A stretch of 43,087 nt of DNA from Planctomycetota bacterium (GCA_024275995.1 JAJRYB010000126.1:1-43087); one strand, 5' to 3'; counted from the stretch's first letter, positions 1-8,769 are shown. Numbers and translations: made by a program. The notes: generated by a model from the sequence alone, not told the origin.

Positions 1-612
1 CTGGAATATCTCAATGGTGTTATCGTAGCTCTTGGACATCTTCTGCCCGTCGATCCCCGGAACTACGGCGACCTCCGGAACGATGTACGCCTCCGGCAGC
101 ACCAGGACGTCCTTGCCGCAGACGCGGTTGAGTTTTCCCGCGATGTCGCGCGTCATCTCGATGTGCTGCTTCTGGTCCTGCCCGACGGGCACCACCTCGG
201 CGTCGTAGATTACGATATCGGACGCCTGGAGAACCGGGTAATCCAGAAGTCCCATGTTCGCCGGAAGCCCGCGGGCGACCTTGTCCTTGTAACTGGTGCC
301 TTTGAGCATCAGGCTCACCGGGCAGACCGTGTTGAGGATCCAGCATAGCTCCGTTACCTGCGGGACGTCCGATTGCAGGAAAAATACGCTGCGGTCGGGA
401 TCGATCCCCAGGGACAGGTACGCCATCGCAACGTGCAGCGTTTCATCCTCGATCCGTGCGGCGTCGCTGATGCTCGTCAGCGCGTGGTAATTGGCGATGA
501 AATAGTAGCACTCGTTACCGTCCTCCTGGAGCTTGACGTACTGGCGGATAGCGCCGAAATAGTTTCCAATGTGCAGCCTGCCCGAAGGTTGTGTGCCCGA
601 TAGTGCTCTCAT
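1..612 (-). CDS. trpS: Tryptophanyl-tRNA synthetase, C-terminal part cut by window edge
   Basis: Class I aminoacyl-tRNA synthetase that charges tRNA-Trp with tryptophan in the cytoplasm. The first 204 residues are visible. The protein begins MRALSGTQPSGRLHIGN, with the class I HIGH-type motif as HIGN at residues 14-17. The second signature, KMSKS, falls at residues 191-195, close to its usual place in a TrpRS of about 330 residues, so roughly 120-130 residues lie beyond position 1. The ATG at 612 is preceded on the minus strand by GAGGAG at a good distance. The gene is divergent from the HlyD adaptor at 771, with 158 bases between. I looked for a T-box leader there and there is too little room for one. 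TyrRS is excluded by the short N-terminus and the GTQPSG/HIGN context. Confidence 0.96.
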   Translation of the reverse strand, partial: MRALSGTQPSGRLHIGNYFGAIRQYVKLQEDGNECYYFIANYHALTSISDAARIEDETLHVAMAYLSLGIDPDRSVFFLQSDVPQVTELCWILNTVCPVSLMLKGTSYKDKVARGLPANMGLLDYPVLQASDIVIYDAEVVPVGQDQKQHIEMTRDIAGKLNRVCGKDVLVLPEAYIVPEVAVVPGIDGQKMSKSYDNTIEIFQ

Positions 613-770
613 GAGTCTCCTCGTTCGAGATGCTAAAGACAAATCCCGGGTCAGTCAAGTGGCGCAGCGCCGCAGGCCGGAGGCAATAGGCTCTTTCTTT
701 GACGTGTGCGAATATATATACTCTGACGCACGTTGATTTTTGACACTTTGCGCAGAGGGGCGAAATTTCG

Positions 771-1637
771 ATGAAAAAACGAAATAGCATGCCGTGTTTC
801 CGGCTCATTGCCGTGATCGCAACAGCTGCGGTTTCGGTCGTGGCGCATGCCGGTGGAATCGAATCCGTCACCAGGCCCAGCCGGGACGTCACCATGTCCT
901 TCACTCGGCCTGGGCAGATTGGAAAAGTCCTGGTCAGGCAGGGCGATACGGTTCGCGTCGGAGACGTGCTGGTGCATCTGGACGATACAGCCGAGCGTGC
1001 GCAACTGGCGCAATCCGAAGCCCAGGCACAGGACACTACGCGCATCCGGGCGGCAAAGGCTCGGCTCGATCAGAAGAAGGTTCTCCTGAAGCGCAAGCGG
1101 CAGATCGCCGATCGTGGCGGCGTGACGAAGCTCGAGATGGAAGAAGCGGCGCTGGACGTGACGATTGCCGAATTGTCTCTGGAACTGGCGAAATTCCAGC
1201 ATGCCCAGGACATACTCAAATACGAAGAGTCGAAGTTCCAGGTAGAGCGGATGAAATTGAAAAGTCCGATTCCGGGCAAGGTGGAAAACGTGTTCGTCGA
1301 AACGGGCGAGTCCGTCAACGCGCAGGCGCAGGTCGTTCGCGTGGTAAACGTCGATCCGATGTGGATAGACGTTCCGGTTCCGATCATCCAGGCGCGCAGG
1401 CTCACTGCCGGCGCGCCAGGGCGGGTGCGTTTCGGGGCCGGCGCTTCCGATACGGCGGTGGGTAAGATTATTCACGTCGCAGCCGTCGCGGACGCCGCCA
1501 GCGATACGCTGAACGTCCGGGTCGAGGTGGCAAACCCTTCCAACCGACCGGCGGGGCAGCGGGTGTTCGTCGAGTTTCCCGTGCGAACGTCGGGAAAAGA
1601 CAATAACGCTCCGACCGACGGGGCAGAACAGGAGTAA
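771..1637 (+). CDS. HlyD-family periplasmic adaptor (membrane fusion) protein
   Basis: 288 residues. The N-terminus (MKKRNS, a hydrophobic run, then AHA near residue 27) is a signal peptide, so the protein is probably exported. A first lipoyl half-motif (GQIGKVLVRQGDTVRVGDVL, about residues 44-63) is followed by a charged heptad-rich stretch (about 70-165) expected to form the adaptor's coiled-coil hairpin. The second lipoyl half (SPIPGKVENVFVETGESV) and a beta-barrel segment follow. Family members bridge an inner-membrane pump to an outer-membrane channel. No RND pump or TolC gene is adjacent. Instead it heads an operon whose third and fourth genes also carry HlyD modules. The start is the ATG at 771 with GAGGGG ten bases upstream. 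A TTGACA lies at 740-745 but I see no good -10 partner. The adaptor fold is well supported; the transported substrate is unknown. Confidence 0.88.
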   Translation: MKKRNSMPCFRLIAVIATAAVSVVAHAGGIESVTRPSRDVTMSFTRPGQIGKVLVRQGDTVRVGDVLVHLDDTAERAQLAQSEAQAQDTTRIRAAKARLDQKKVLLKRKRQIADRGGVTKLEMEEAALDVTIAELSLELAKFQHAQDILKYEESKFQVERMKLKSPIPGKVENVFVETGESVNAQAQVVRVVNVDPMWIDVPVPIIQARRLTAGAPGRVRFGAGASDTAVGKIIHVAAVADAASDTLNVRVEVANPSNRPAGQRVFVEFPVRTSGKDNNAPTDGAEQE

Positions 1638-1640
1638 CAC

Positions 1641-2003
1641 ATGGCAAAAGATACGGCGGATACCGGCGGCAAGCCGGTGGAACAGCAGGCGCGGGAGCAG
1701 ACCGGACAGCAGGTCCGTCTGAGGGTTGACGAGCGGGACATGCGGGCCGCGTACGCCAACGCGTTCCGGACGAACGGATCGGCCGAGGAGGTAGTGCTGG
1801 ACTTCGGCCTGAACCAGGTGAACGTCGCCGCCGACCAGCAGGACCAGTCGGAGATCGTCTTCAGGGTGACCGAGAGAATTATCATGAATTACTATTCAGC
1901 CAAGCGGTTGGCAATTACGCTCAGCCAACTTATCCGCCGTCACGAAGAACAGTTCGGCGAGTTGGAACTGGACGTCACCAAACGCCGCAAGGGCGATTCG
2001 TGA
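1641..2003 (+). CDS. DUF3467 family protein
   Basis: 120 residues, soluble, no signal peptide. The core reads YANAFRTNGSAEEVVLDFG at about residues 36-54, followed by a hydrophobic helix and a charged tail. This matches the DUF3467 family as I remember it (a conserved YAN...DFG core), whose molecular role is not known. The start follows the stop of the HlyD adaptor by three bases and has AGGAG six bases upstream, so the two genes are translationally coupled. Its place between two HlyD-type genes suggests a small accessory or regulatory component of the same machine, but that is inference from position alone. Confidence 0.8.
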   Translation: MAKDTADTGGKPVEQQAREQTGQQVRLRVDERDMRAAYANAFRTNGSAEEVVLDFGLNQVNVAADQQDQSEIVFRVTERIIMNYYSAKRLAITLSQLIRRHEEQFGELELDVTKRRKGDS

Positions 2004-2025
2004 TTCCCGTAGTGGAAAACCGGAA

Positions 2026-4299
2026 ATGACGCGCGAGGCCCTATCGAACGGACAGACGCCCGCCCCGGAGAACGCTCCAGGCCCGGCGGAATTGATCGAT
2101 CGCCTGAACCGGTTCCAGGGCGCGCCGCATGAGTTCCTCGTCAACCTGCTGGCCGTGCAATGCCACCTTTCCGGTGCGCAGGGCGGTGCGATTCTCCGTC
2201 CCGCTCAATCCGGGCGTTTCGAAGTGATGGCCGTCTTCCCACCGCTGCCTGATCAGTCCACCGCACCTGTCTGGCTTGCCCAGGCGGTAGCGCAGGCAGG
2301 CGAAGTCCTGGCCAGCGGAACGACGGTGACCCGCGAGCTGCGCGACGCGGACGAACTCTACGGCCAACCCGCGCAGCGAAACCTGGTGATGATCCCGCTT
2401 CGCAGCGAGAAGGGCGTTCGCGGAATAGCATCCTTCACCGTCGAGGCGCGAGGTCCTGCGCTGGAGGCGTCCCGGGAACGCCTGGAGATAACCGTAAGCC
2501 TGCTGAGCCTCTACGAAATGCGCCTTTCGCTACAACGGCGCGGGGCGGACCTTCGCCGTCTGCGAATGGCGATGGAGGTCTTCGCCGCCTTCAACGAGCA
2601 GGACCGTTTCACCGGTTCCGCGATGGCGCTGTGTAACGAAATCGCCTCCCGATGGCAGTGCGAGCGGGTCTCGCTGGGGTTCCTCCAGGGTCGATACGTC
2701 AAGGTCAAGGCGCTCAATCATACGGAAAAGTTCTCTCGCAAGATGCAGCTGGTCCAGGACATCGAGGCGTCCATGGAAGAATGCCTCGACCAGGATATCG
2801 AGATCGTTCACCCGTCTCAGCCGGAGGCGACGTATGTCAGCCGGTCCGCGGCGGACCTCTCCAAACGCCACGGTCCGACGTGGATGCTGTCCATGCCGTT
2901 GCGAAAAGCCGGCGAACCCCTAGCCGTGATCACCGTCGAACGCTCGGCGGATCGTCCAATGAACCTCGAAGAAATCGAGGCGCTGCGCCTGACGGGCGAT
3001 TTGTGCACTGCGAGGCTTCTGGGCCTGCACGAAACTGACCGGTGGATCGGCGCTCGCGCCGCGGCTGGGTCGAGAAAGGCGATCTCCTCGCTGCTGGGCG
3101 CGAAACACACCTGGCTGAAGGTTATCGCTATTCTCGTGCTCGCGTTTGCGGGATTCCTTCTCTTTGCCAGGGGAGACTACAACGCCGAGGCGCCGTTCGT
3201 TCTGGAAGCGGCGCAACGGCAGGTTGTCCCGTCTCCGTTCGACGGGTACATCAAGCACGTTTACGTCGATCGGGGTGACAAAGTCGTCGGTTCCAGCGGC
3301 CGGCCGTCATGGCTGATTCGCCGCGGCGACGTTCCGGACATCAAGGCGCTGGCGGACGACCTGCTCGCCAGCGCCGATGCGGATACAGCTTCGCCGCGTG
3401 GGCACGTGTATTCGCTGCTGAGCGAAGAGACGAAAAACGCTCTCTCGCGTGTAGCGTCCGGCGCTGAAGACCATACCGCGAAGGACGCCGTAATCGATGG
3501 GATCAACGGCCTGCTGGGTAGTGAACGCCTCTACGATTCCATTGCCTGGAAGAACCTTTCGCCGACGAAGCGACAGATGGACCTGTTGAAATGGCGCGAT
3601 CAAGGCGTGCTGGACGCCGCTCGCCTGGTGGAATTGAACCGCTCGCTTCTGGTGGGCGCGTTCGAGCGGACCATCCTGCCGCCCCCGACGGTTCTTGCGG
3701 ACCTGGACGTATCCGAGATGCGTCTGAAGCTCAGTTCCGCACGAGTCGAGAGGGCAGGGCACCTTAAGCGCGCAAGCGCCGCGATGCGGGACGGGAAGAC
3801 CGTCGAGGCGCAGATCGCCCGCGCCGACGCCGAGAGGACCGCCGCGCAGATCCGCCTGCTGGAATATTACGTCCGCAAGGCGATTATCGTGGCGCCGACG
3901 AGCGGAATCGTGCTGATCGGTGAACTCGAGCGCAAGATCGGATCGCCGGTCAAGACGGGCGACGTGCTGTTTGAAGTGGCGCCGCTCGAGTCGCTGCGCG
4001 CGGAACTGGCGGTCCCGGAAGATCGTATCGGCGAGGTGCAATTGGACCAGGGCGGCGCCCTTGCCGTCGAAAGCTACCCGGGTGAGCACGTCGCATTCGT
4101 GGTCGAGCGCATCAGCCCCATCGCCGAGGTGGTTGATCGGGAGAACGCCTTCAAGGTGCGCGTCCGCCTGAAAGATCGACGCGACTGGATGCGGCCGGGT
4201 ATGGCGGGACTGGCGAAAATACACATCGGCCGACGTCGTTACGCGTGGATATGGACGCGCAGAGTAGTGAACTGGATTCGGATGAAACTCTGGTGGTGA
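2026..4299 (+). CDS. GAF-domain / HlyD-domain fusion membrane protein
   Basis: 757 residues. The first 340 residues are cytoplasmic in character and look like two GAF-type sensory domains (about 25-165 and 175-330), the second ending in a typical PLRKAGEPLAVITVE strand pair. One transmembrane helix follows at about 363-381. After it comes an HlyD-type adaptor: a first lipoyl half (PFDGYIKHVYVDRGDKV, 404-420), a long helical region, then a second lipoyl half (APTSGIVLIGELERKIGSPV) and a barrel ending about residue 735. Between the lipoyl halves there is an extra segment of about 130 residues before the usual coiled coil (see findings). The architecture couples a cytoplasmic ligand sensor to a periplasmic adaptor. 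It starts 22 bases after the DUF3467 gene with a GGAA just upstream. The GAF ligand cannot be read from sequence. Confidence 0.82.
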   Translation: MTREALSNGQTPAPENAPGPAELIDRLNRFQGAPHEFLVNLLAVQCHLSGAQGGAILRPAQSGRFEVMAVFPPLPDQSTAPVWLAQAVAQAGEVLASGTTVTRELRDADELYGQPAQRNLVMIPLRSEKGVRGIASFTVEARGPALEASRERLEITVSLLSLYEMRLSLQRRGADLRRLRMAMEVFAAFNEQDRFTGSAMALCNEIASRWQCERVSLGFLQGRYVKVKALNHTEKFSRKMQLVQDIEASMEECLDQDIEIVHPSQPEATYVSRSAADLSKRHGPTWMLSMPLRKAGEPLAVITVERSADRPMNLEEIEALRLTGDLCTARLLGLHETDRWIGARAAAGSRKAISSLLGAKHTWLKVIAILVLAFAGFLLFARGDYNAEAPFVLEAAQRQVVPSPFDGYIKHVYVDRGDKVVGSSGRPSWLIRRGDVPDIKALADDLLASADADTASPRGHVYSLLSEETKNALSRVASGAEDHTAKDAVIDGINGLLGSERLYDSIAWKNLSPTKRQMDLLKWRDQGVLDAARLVELNRSLLVGAFERTILPPPTVLADLDVSEMRLKLSSARVERAGHLKRASAAMRDGKTVEAQIARADAERTAAQIRLLEYYVRKAIIVAPTSGIVLIGELERKIGSPVKTGDVLFEVAPLESLRAELAVPEDRIGEVQLDQGGALAVESYPGEHVAFVVERISPIAEVVDRENAFKVRVRLKDRRDWMRPGMAGLAKIHIGRRRYAWIWTRRVVNWIRMKLWW

Positions 4300-4392
4300 C
4301 GAATCGATCCAGGGGTCCGGTAACTATTTGCAAAACGTCTGCGTTGGTAAAAACATCCGCTTACGGTCGCAGCTGGTTTGTGTGGTTTGAAG

Positions 4393-4592
4393 GCCGATGT
4401 TTTGACGGGAGCCTGATAATTATTAAAAAAATGCCTGTTGGTAGTCGCAGGCTGATCTGATGAAGCCTCGCCGATGTTTTGACGGGAGCCTGATAATTAT
4501 TAAAAAAATGCCTGTTGGTAGTCGCAGGCTGATCTGATGAAGCCTCGCCGATATTTTGACGGGAGCCTGATAATTATTTGAAAAATGCCTGT
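4393..4592 (+). repeat. 77-bp tandem repeat carrying duplicated start region of the M50 gene
   Basis: Units begin at 4393, 4470 and 4547 (GCCGATGTTTTGACGGGAG in the first two, GCCGATATTTTGACGGGAG in the third). The first two are full 77-base copies; the third matches only until just after the start codon of the M50 gene at 4585. Each full unit contains an ATG (4431 and 4508) preceded by the same GACGGGAGCCTGATAATTATT leader and opens a nine-codon frame, MPVGSRRLI, closed by TGA TGA. The real gene opens with the same first three residues, MPV. Within each unit AGCCTG pairs with CAGGCT, and AGGCT with a later AGCCT, so alternative hairpins are possible. A more degenerate copy may occupy about 4312-4392. 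Confidence 0.9.
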
Positions 4593-6777
4593 AGATCGTC
4601 CCACATTCAGCGAGTCGTGGTATCGCGTAGCTCAGCTGCGCCCGCGCCTGCGATCCACCATACAGGTGCATCGGCAGCATTTTCGAGGGCAGTTGTGGCA
4701 GGTATTGCAGGACCCATCGAGCAACCAGTTCTTCCGCCTGAACGAATCGGCGTATCACTTCGTAGCCATGCTGGACGGAGTGCGGACGATCGAGCAGGCC
4801 TGGCACGCATGTGCCGAGCAGCTCGGTGACGACGCGCCCACGCAGGGCGAGGCGATCCAGCTTCTCGGACAGCTCTACACGTCCAATCTGCTTCAGGGGG
4901 AGCTTCCTCCGGACGCCGAGGGCCTGCTGCGTCGATTCCGCAAGCGCCGTTCGCGCGAGATCAAGGGGTACCTCGGGAACCTGCTGTTCATCCGTATTCC
5001 CCTCTACGATCCGGACCGGTTCCTCAATCGCTGGGTAAGCGTGCTGGGCTGGGTGTTCAGCCGCCCCGGGGCGATCCTCTGGGCGCTGGTAGTCTGCTCG
5101 GGAATCTACGTCGTGCTCGGTAACTTTGACGCGCTGCTCAAACAGGGCGGGGGTATTCTCAGCCCGTCGAACTGGCCGCTGCTGTACGTGAGCCTTGTGT
5201 TGGTCAAGGTCTTCCACGAGTTCGGCCATGCCTTCGCGTGTAAGCGCCTGGGGCGAGTGAACGGCAGCGGTGGCGAAGTGCACACGATGGGCGTGATGCT
5301 GCTGATTTTCACGCCGCTGCCATACGTGGACGCCTCCAGCGCGTGGGCGTTTCGCAGCAAGTGGCAGAGGGCGATTGTGGGCGCTGCGGGCATGTACGTA
5401 GAACTCGCCATCGCCGCCATCGCAGCGATCGTGTGGGCGCACACGATCTCAGGTACCACCGTCCACGCCATCGCGTATAACATAATGTTCATCGCCTCCA
5501 TCTCGTCGCTGCTGTTCAACGGTAATCCTCTCCTTCGATACGACGCATATTACATTCTCTCCGACCTCGCGGAGATTCCCAACCTCGCCCAGCGCAGCAG
5601 GAGCTACCTGTACTACCTCGTGAAGCGCTACGCCTGGTCCGTGCGAAATCCCCACAACCCGGCGCACAGCGGCGGCGAACGGGTGTGGTTCGTGTTCTAC
5701 GGCATAGCTTCGACGATCTATCGCGCGCTGATCTTCGCGGTGATCCTTATGTTCCTCGCCAACCGCCTGCCCAAACCGCTGGCGATACTGGCGGTGGGGA
5801 TTGGAATCGTCGGCGCATTCACCTGGCTGTGCGTGCCGCTGGTGAAATTCGTGCACTACCTTGCCGGCAGCACGGAGCTTGCGCGCGTCAGGGGACGGGC
5901 GGTGGTTACCGTGCTGGCGTTCGTGGCGATTCTCGTCATGTGCCTGGGAATTATCAGCATGCCGGATCGCCACACGGTGGACGGCGTTACCGATCCTGTC
6001 GGAATGTCCGTCGTTTACGCGCGGGTGGACGGGTTCGTCGTTGGTTACCAGCCGTCCGATCGCCCGGTCAGTCCCGAAGGCGATCCGCTTGTCCGATGCG
6101 TGAACCCGGAACTGACGGCGAGAATAGAACGGCTTCGCGCGGAGAAACGAAAACTCCTCGCGCAAAGTCGTCTCGCCCTTAGCGAGCACGAAGTCGCCGT
6201 CAAGCAGGTGCGTGCGGTGCAGCTGGCGGACCTGGAAGAAAAAATTCGTCGCGCCGAGGCGGATCGCGATTCACTCGTGGTGCGGGCGCCGAAGGCTGGA
6301 AGGTGGGTAGCGCCGGGAATCGATCGTATATCCAACCGGTACGTGCGCCGCGGCGACGTGCTGGGATACGTCGCCGAGGCGGAAAAGATGATCATTCGCG
6401 CCCCGGCCGGTCAGCGGATCGCCGCAATGCTTATCGCCGAAGCCCGTCAGGAGGTTGACGTGCGCCTGTGGGGGCTGCCCGATTCGCAGTTCCGCGGGAC
6501 CATCAGGACAATCCAGCCGGTGGCGCAGGTCGATCTGCCGTCCGCGGCGCTGGGCTTTTCCGCGGGCGGTCCCGTTCAGACGGCCGGGGACGATCCGAAG
6601 GGCGCAACGGCGGAGAAAGGTTTCTTTGAGATCATCGTCACGCCGCAGGATAATCCCGGTGTGAAGCTGCGTGCCCGTCAGCGGGTTATCGTTCGGTTCA
6701 CGCTACCGTCCCGCCCGCTGGCCGCTCAGTGGTGGCGCTCGCTCCGGCTGCTGTTCCGGCAGAGGTTCGGCGTCTGA
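4585..6777 (+). CDS. PqqD-like / M50 peptidase / HlyD fusion membrane protein
   Basis: 730 residues. Residues about 20-110 resemble a PqqD-like peptide-chaperone domain (WQVLQDPSSNQFFRLNESAY, then DGVRTIEQAW). A polytopic membrane domain follows with the zinc-protease motif HEFGH at 211-215 and the second M50 motif NPLLRYD at 314-320, so the site-2-protease metal ligands appear intact. After several more membrane segments (to about 460), the C-terminal 270 residues form an HlyD-like periplasmic module with a coiled coil and lipoyl-like strands. Proteins of this make-up are often annotated as peptidase M50 or HlyD proteins. The start codon lies in the third unit of the 77-bp repeat; its nearest GGGAG is about 19 bases upstream, which is far. 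The stop overlaps the next start by one base. Proteolytic activity is inferred from motifs only. Confidence 0.85.
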   Translation: MPVDRPTFSESWYRVAQLRPRLRSTIQVHRQHFRGQLWQVLQDPSSNQFFRLNESAYHFVAMLDGVRTIEQAWHACAEQLGDDAPTQGEAIQLLGQLYTSNLLQGELPPDAEGLLRRFRKRRSREIKGYLGNLLFIRIPLYDPDRFLNRWVSVLGWVFSRPGAILWALVVCSGIYVVLGNFDALLKQGGGILSPSNWPLLYVSLVLVKVFHEFGHAFACKRLGRVNGSGGEVHTMGVMLLIFTPLPYVDASSAWAFRSKWQRAIVGAAGMYVELAIAAIAAIVWAHTISGTTVHAIAYNIMFIASISSLLFNGNPLLRYDAYYILSDLAEIPNLAQRSRSYLYYLVKRYAWSVRNPHNPAHSGGERVWFVFYGIASTIYRALIFAVILMFLANRLPKPLAILAVGIGIVGAFTWLCVPLVKFVHYLAGSTELARVRGRAVVTVLAFVAILVMCLGIISMPDRHTVDGVTDPVGMSVVYARVDGFVVGYQPSDRPVSPEGDPLVRCVNPELTARIERLRAEKRKLLAQSRLALSEHEVAVKQVRAVQLADLEEKIRRAEADRDSLVVRAPKAGRWVAPGIDRISNRYVRRGDVLGYVAEAEKMIIRAPAGQRIAAMLIAEARQEVDVRLWGLPDSQFRGTIRTIQPVAQVDLPSAALGFSAGGPVQTAGDDPKGATAEKGFFEIIVTPQDNPGVKLRARQRVIVRFTLPSRPLAAQWWRSLRLLFRQRFGV

Positions 6778-8765
6778 TGAGCGTAGCGGCGAGCACAACG
6801 TGGCGAATGCTCAGTGCACGCCTGCCGGCGAAACAACTTCCCAGCGGTCTGGATTCCGCGTGGGACGCTGCGGGCGGGTATGCCAGGCGCCTGTTCGTCC
6901 GGCCCGGTAAGTTCCTCGCGCGGGCGAAAAAGGTGCTGGCGCTCCGGAAACGCTTCGAGGATCTCTCCGACGCGCGCCTGCGCGAAGAGGCGACGGAGTT
7001 TCGCAGCCGCTTTCGAAGGGGACGTGAGACGCCCTCCGACGTCGAGGCCTCTTACGCCCTTGTCCGCGAAGTCGCCTGGCGCCAGATGGGCGAGAGACCC
7101 TTCCTCGTGCAGGTCGCCGGCGCTCTTGCGATGGATCACGGCTGCATCGCCGAGATGGCGACCGGCGAGGGCAAGACCCTCACCGCGACGATGCCCGCGA
7201 CGATCGCGGGCTGGCGAGGCAGGGGCTGCCACGTTATCACGGTCAACGATTACCTCGCCAAGCGCGACGCCGAGTGGATGGGCAAGGTGTATCATTTCTG
7301 CGGTCTGCGATCGGCCTACATCGGGCAGGAAATGGACCCCTCCGCTCGCCGCGACGCATACCAGGCGGACGTTACCTACTGCACGAACAAAGAGGTGACG
7401 GCGGATTACCTGCGGGACCGGCTTTCGCTGGGGAGGCTGCGATCCCTGCCGGAGGCGCTGCTGGAGAAGATCGTCGACGGCGCCGGGCGGGGAACAGATC
7501 GACTGGTGCAACGGGGATTGAACTGCGCCATCGTCGACGAGGCGGATTCCGTGCTTATCGACGAGGCGGTCACGCCGCTGATCATCTCCGGCGAGGCGCC
7601 GAATCCGGAGCAGGTCCGATCGTTCGCCCAGGCGGCTGAGCTTGCGGGAAGGCTTACCGAGAATACGCACTTCCGGGCGAACCATCGCTACCGGGAGATC
7701 GACCTTACGGATGCGGGCAAGCGGAGGATAGCCGAGCTGGCCGAGACGCTCGGCGGCGTGTGGTCCGCTCCGCGCAGGAGAGAAGAGCTTATCGTCCAGG
7801 CGCTGACCGCGAGGTGGTTTTACCTGCGCGAAAAACAGTACGTGATCCAGGACGGGAAGGTAGTGATCGTGGACGAATTCACCGGCAGGCTGATGCCCGA
7901 CAGGGAGTGGCGCGACGGGCTTCACCAGGCCGTCGAGGCGAAGGAGGGCCTCGAGGTTAATCCGCCGAAGGACACCTGCGCTCGGATAAGCTTTCAGCGG
8001 TTCTTCCGGGCGTATCGTAAACTTGCCGGCATGACGGGTACCGCCAACGAGGCGAGGCGGGAGTTCTGGCAGATATATCACCTTCCGGTTGTGGTGATTC
8101 CGACGAACCGGCCCTGCGCCAGGGACAAGGGGCGGGATCGCGTTTTTGCGAGCGCCGAAGCGAAGTTTCTCGCCGTCGTCGACGAGACGCGCCGCCTGCA
8201 CGAACAGGGGCGGGCCGTGCTGATCGGAACGCGCAGCGTTCGCGCGAGCGAAAAGCTCAGCTCCCTTCTTTCGGACGAGCGTCTGGAGCACCAGGTGCTC
8301 AACGCCGTGCGGCACGCCGAAGAGGCCCGGATCGTCGCCGAGGCGGGACAGCCCGGAAAGATTACGGTGGCGACGAACATGGCCGGTCGCGGAACGAACA
8401 TCCGCCTCGGCCGTGGTGTCGCGGAGGTGGGCGGTCTTTGCGTGATAGCTACCGAACGGCACGAGGCCGGGCGGATAGACAGGCAGTTGTTCGGCAGGTG
8501 CGCCCGACAGGGTCAACCGGGCCGCGCCCTGGCGATGGTGAGCCTGGAGGACGAACTTCTCCAGCGACACGCGCCGCATGTTTCTGCTGCATTGCGGCGG
8601 CGATTCGGCAATAGCGATCGCGAGGTGTCCTCACCATTGACGCGTCGCATATTCAATCTTGCCCAGCGCCGCGCCGAGAGACTTGCGCTCCGACAGCGAA
8701 AATCGGTGCTCCGCTCGGACGATTGGCTGGACGAGTACCTGGGCTTTGCCGGAAGCGAACGATAG
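6777..8765 (+). CDS. SecA-like ATPase lacking the C-terminal domains
   Basis: 662 residues against about 850-900 for housekeeping SecA. Present are Walker A (ATGEGKT, 128-134), VNDYLAKRDAEWMG, YCTNKEVTADYLRD, the DEAD-like box VDEADSVLIDEAVTPLIISG near 253-272, the MAGRGTNI motif and the arginine-finger segment ending GRCARQGQPGRA. There is an extra stretch of roughly 30 residues between the DYLRD and VQRGLN motifs. The protein stops near where the helical scaffold would begin; helical wing, C-terminal linker and zinc tail are absent. The ATG at 6777 overlaps the previous stop (TGATG) and has AGAGG upstream, so it is coupled to the M50 gene. A longer in-frame start at 6729 lies inside the M50 gene and is less likely. 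This is a dedicated paralogue, not the general secA; its substrate is unknown. Confidence 0.88.
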   Translation: MSVAASTTWRMLSARLPAKQLPSGLDSAWDAAGGYARRLFVRPGKFLARAKKVLALRKRFEDLSDARLREEATEFRSRFRRGRETPSDVEASYALVREVAWRQMGERPFLVQVAGALAMDHGCIAEMATGEGKTLTATMPATIAGWRGRGCHVITVNDYLAKRDAEWMGKVYHFCGLRSAYIGQEMDPSARRDAYQADVTYCTNKEVTADYLRDRLSLGRLRSLPEALLEKIVDGAGRGTDRLVQRGLNCAIVDEADSVLIDEAVTPLIISGEAPNPEQVRSFAQAAELAGRLTENTHFRANHRYREIDLTDAGKRRIAELAETLGGVWSAPRRREELIVQALTARWFYLREKQYVIQDGKVVIVDEFTGRLMPDREWRDGLHQAVEAKEGLEVNPPKDTCARISFQRFFRAYRKLAGMTGTANEARREFWQIYHLPVVVIPTNRPCARDKGRDRVFASAEAKFLAVVDETRRLHEQGRAVLIGTRSVRASEKLSSLLSDERLEHQVLNAVRHAEEARIVAEAGQPGKITVATNMAGRGTNIRLGRGVAEVGGLCVIATERHEAGRIDRQLFGRCARQGQPGRALAMVSLEDELLQRHAPHVSAALRRRFGNSDREVSSPLTRRIFNLAQRRAERLALRQRKSVLRSDDWLDEYLGFAGSER

Positions 8766-8769
8766 GCTC

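Noticed and set aside
613-770. T-box leader of trpS
   Set aside because: The gap is only 158 bases, shared with a divergent gene, and no T-box core sequence is visible.
4245-4460. A 71-codon plus-strand frame running into the 77-bp repeat
   Set aside because: It starts inside the GAF-HlyD gene in another frame, has no ribosome binding site and only its end coincides with the repeat mini-frame.
4393-4592. CRISPR-like or phage attachment repeat
   Set aside because: The units are directly adjacent with no unique spacers, and no cas or integrase gene is near.
6726-8579. A 617-codon minus-strand frame opposite the SecA-like gene
   Set aside because: Antisense to a gene with all SecA motor motifs; no homology seen in its translation.
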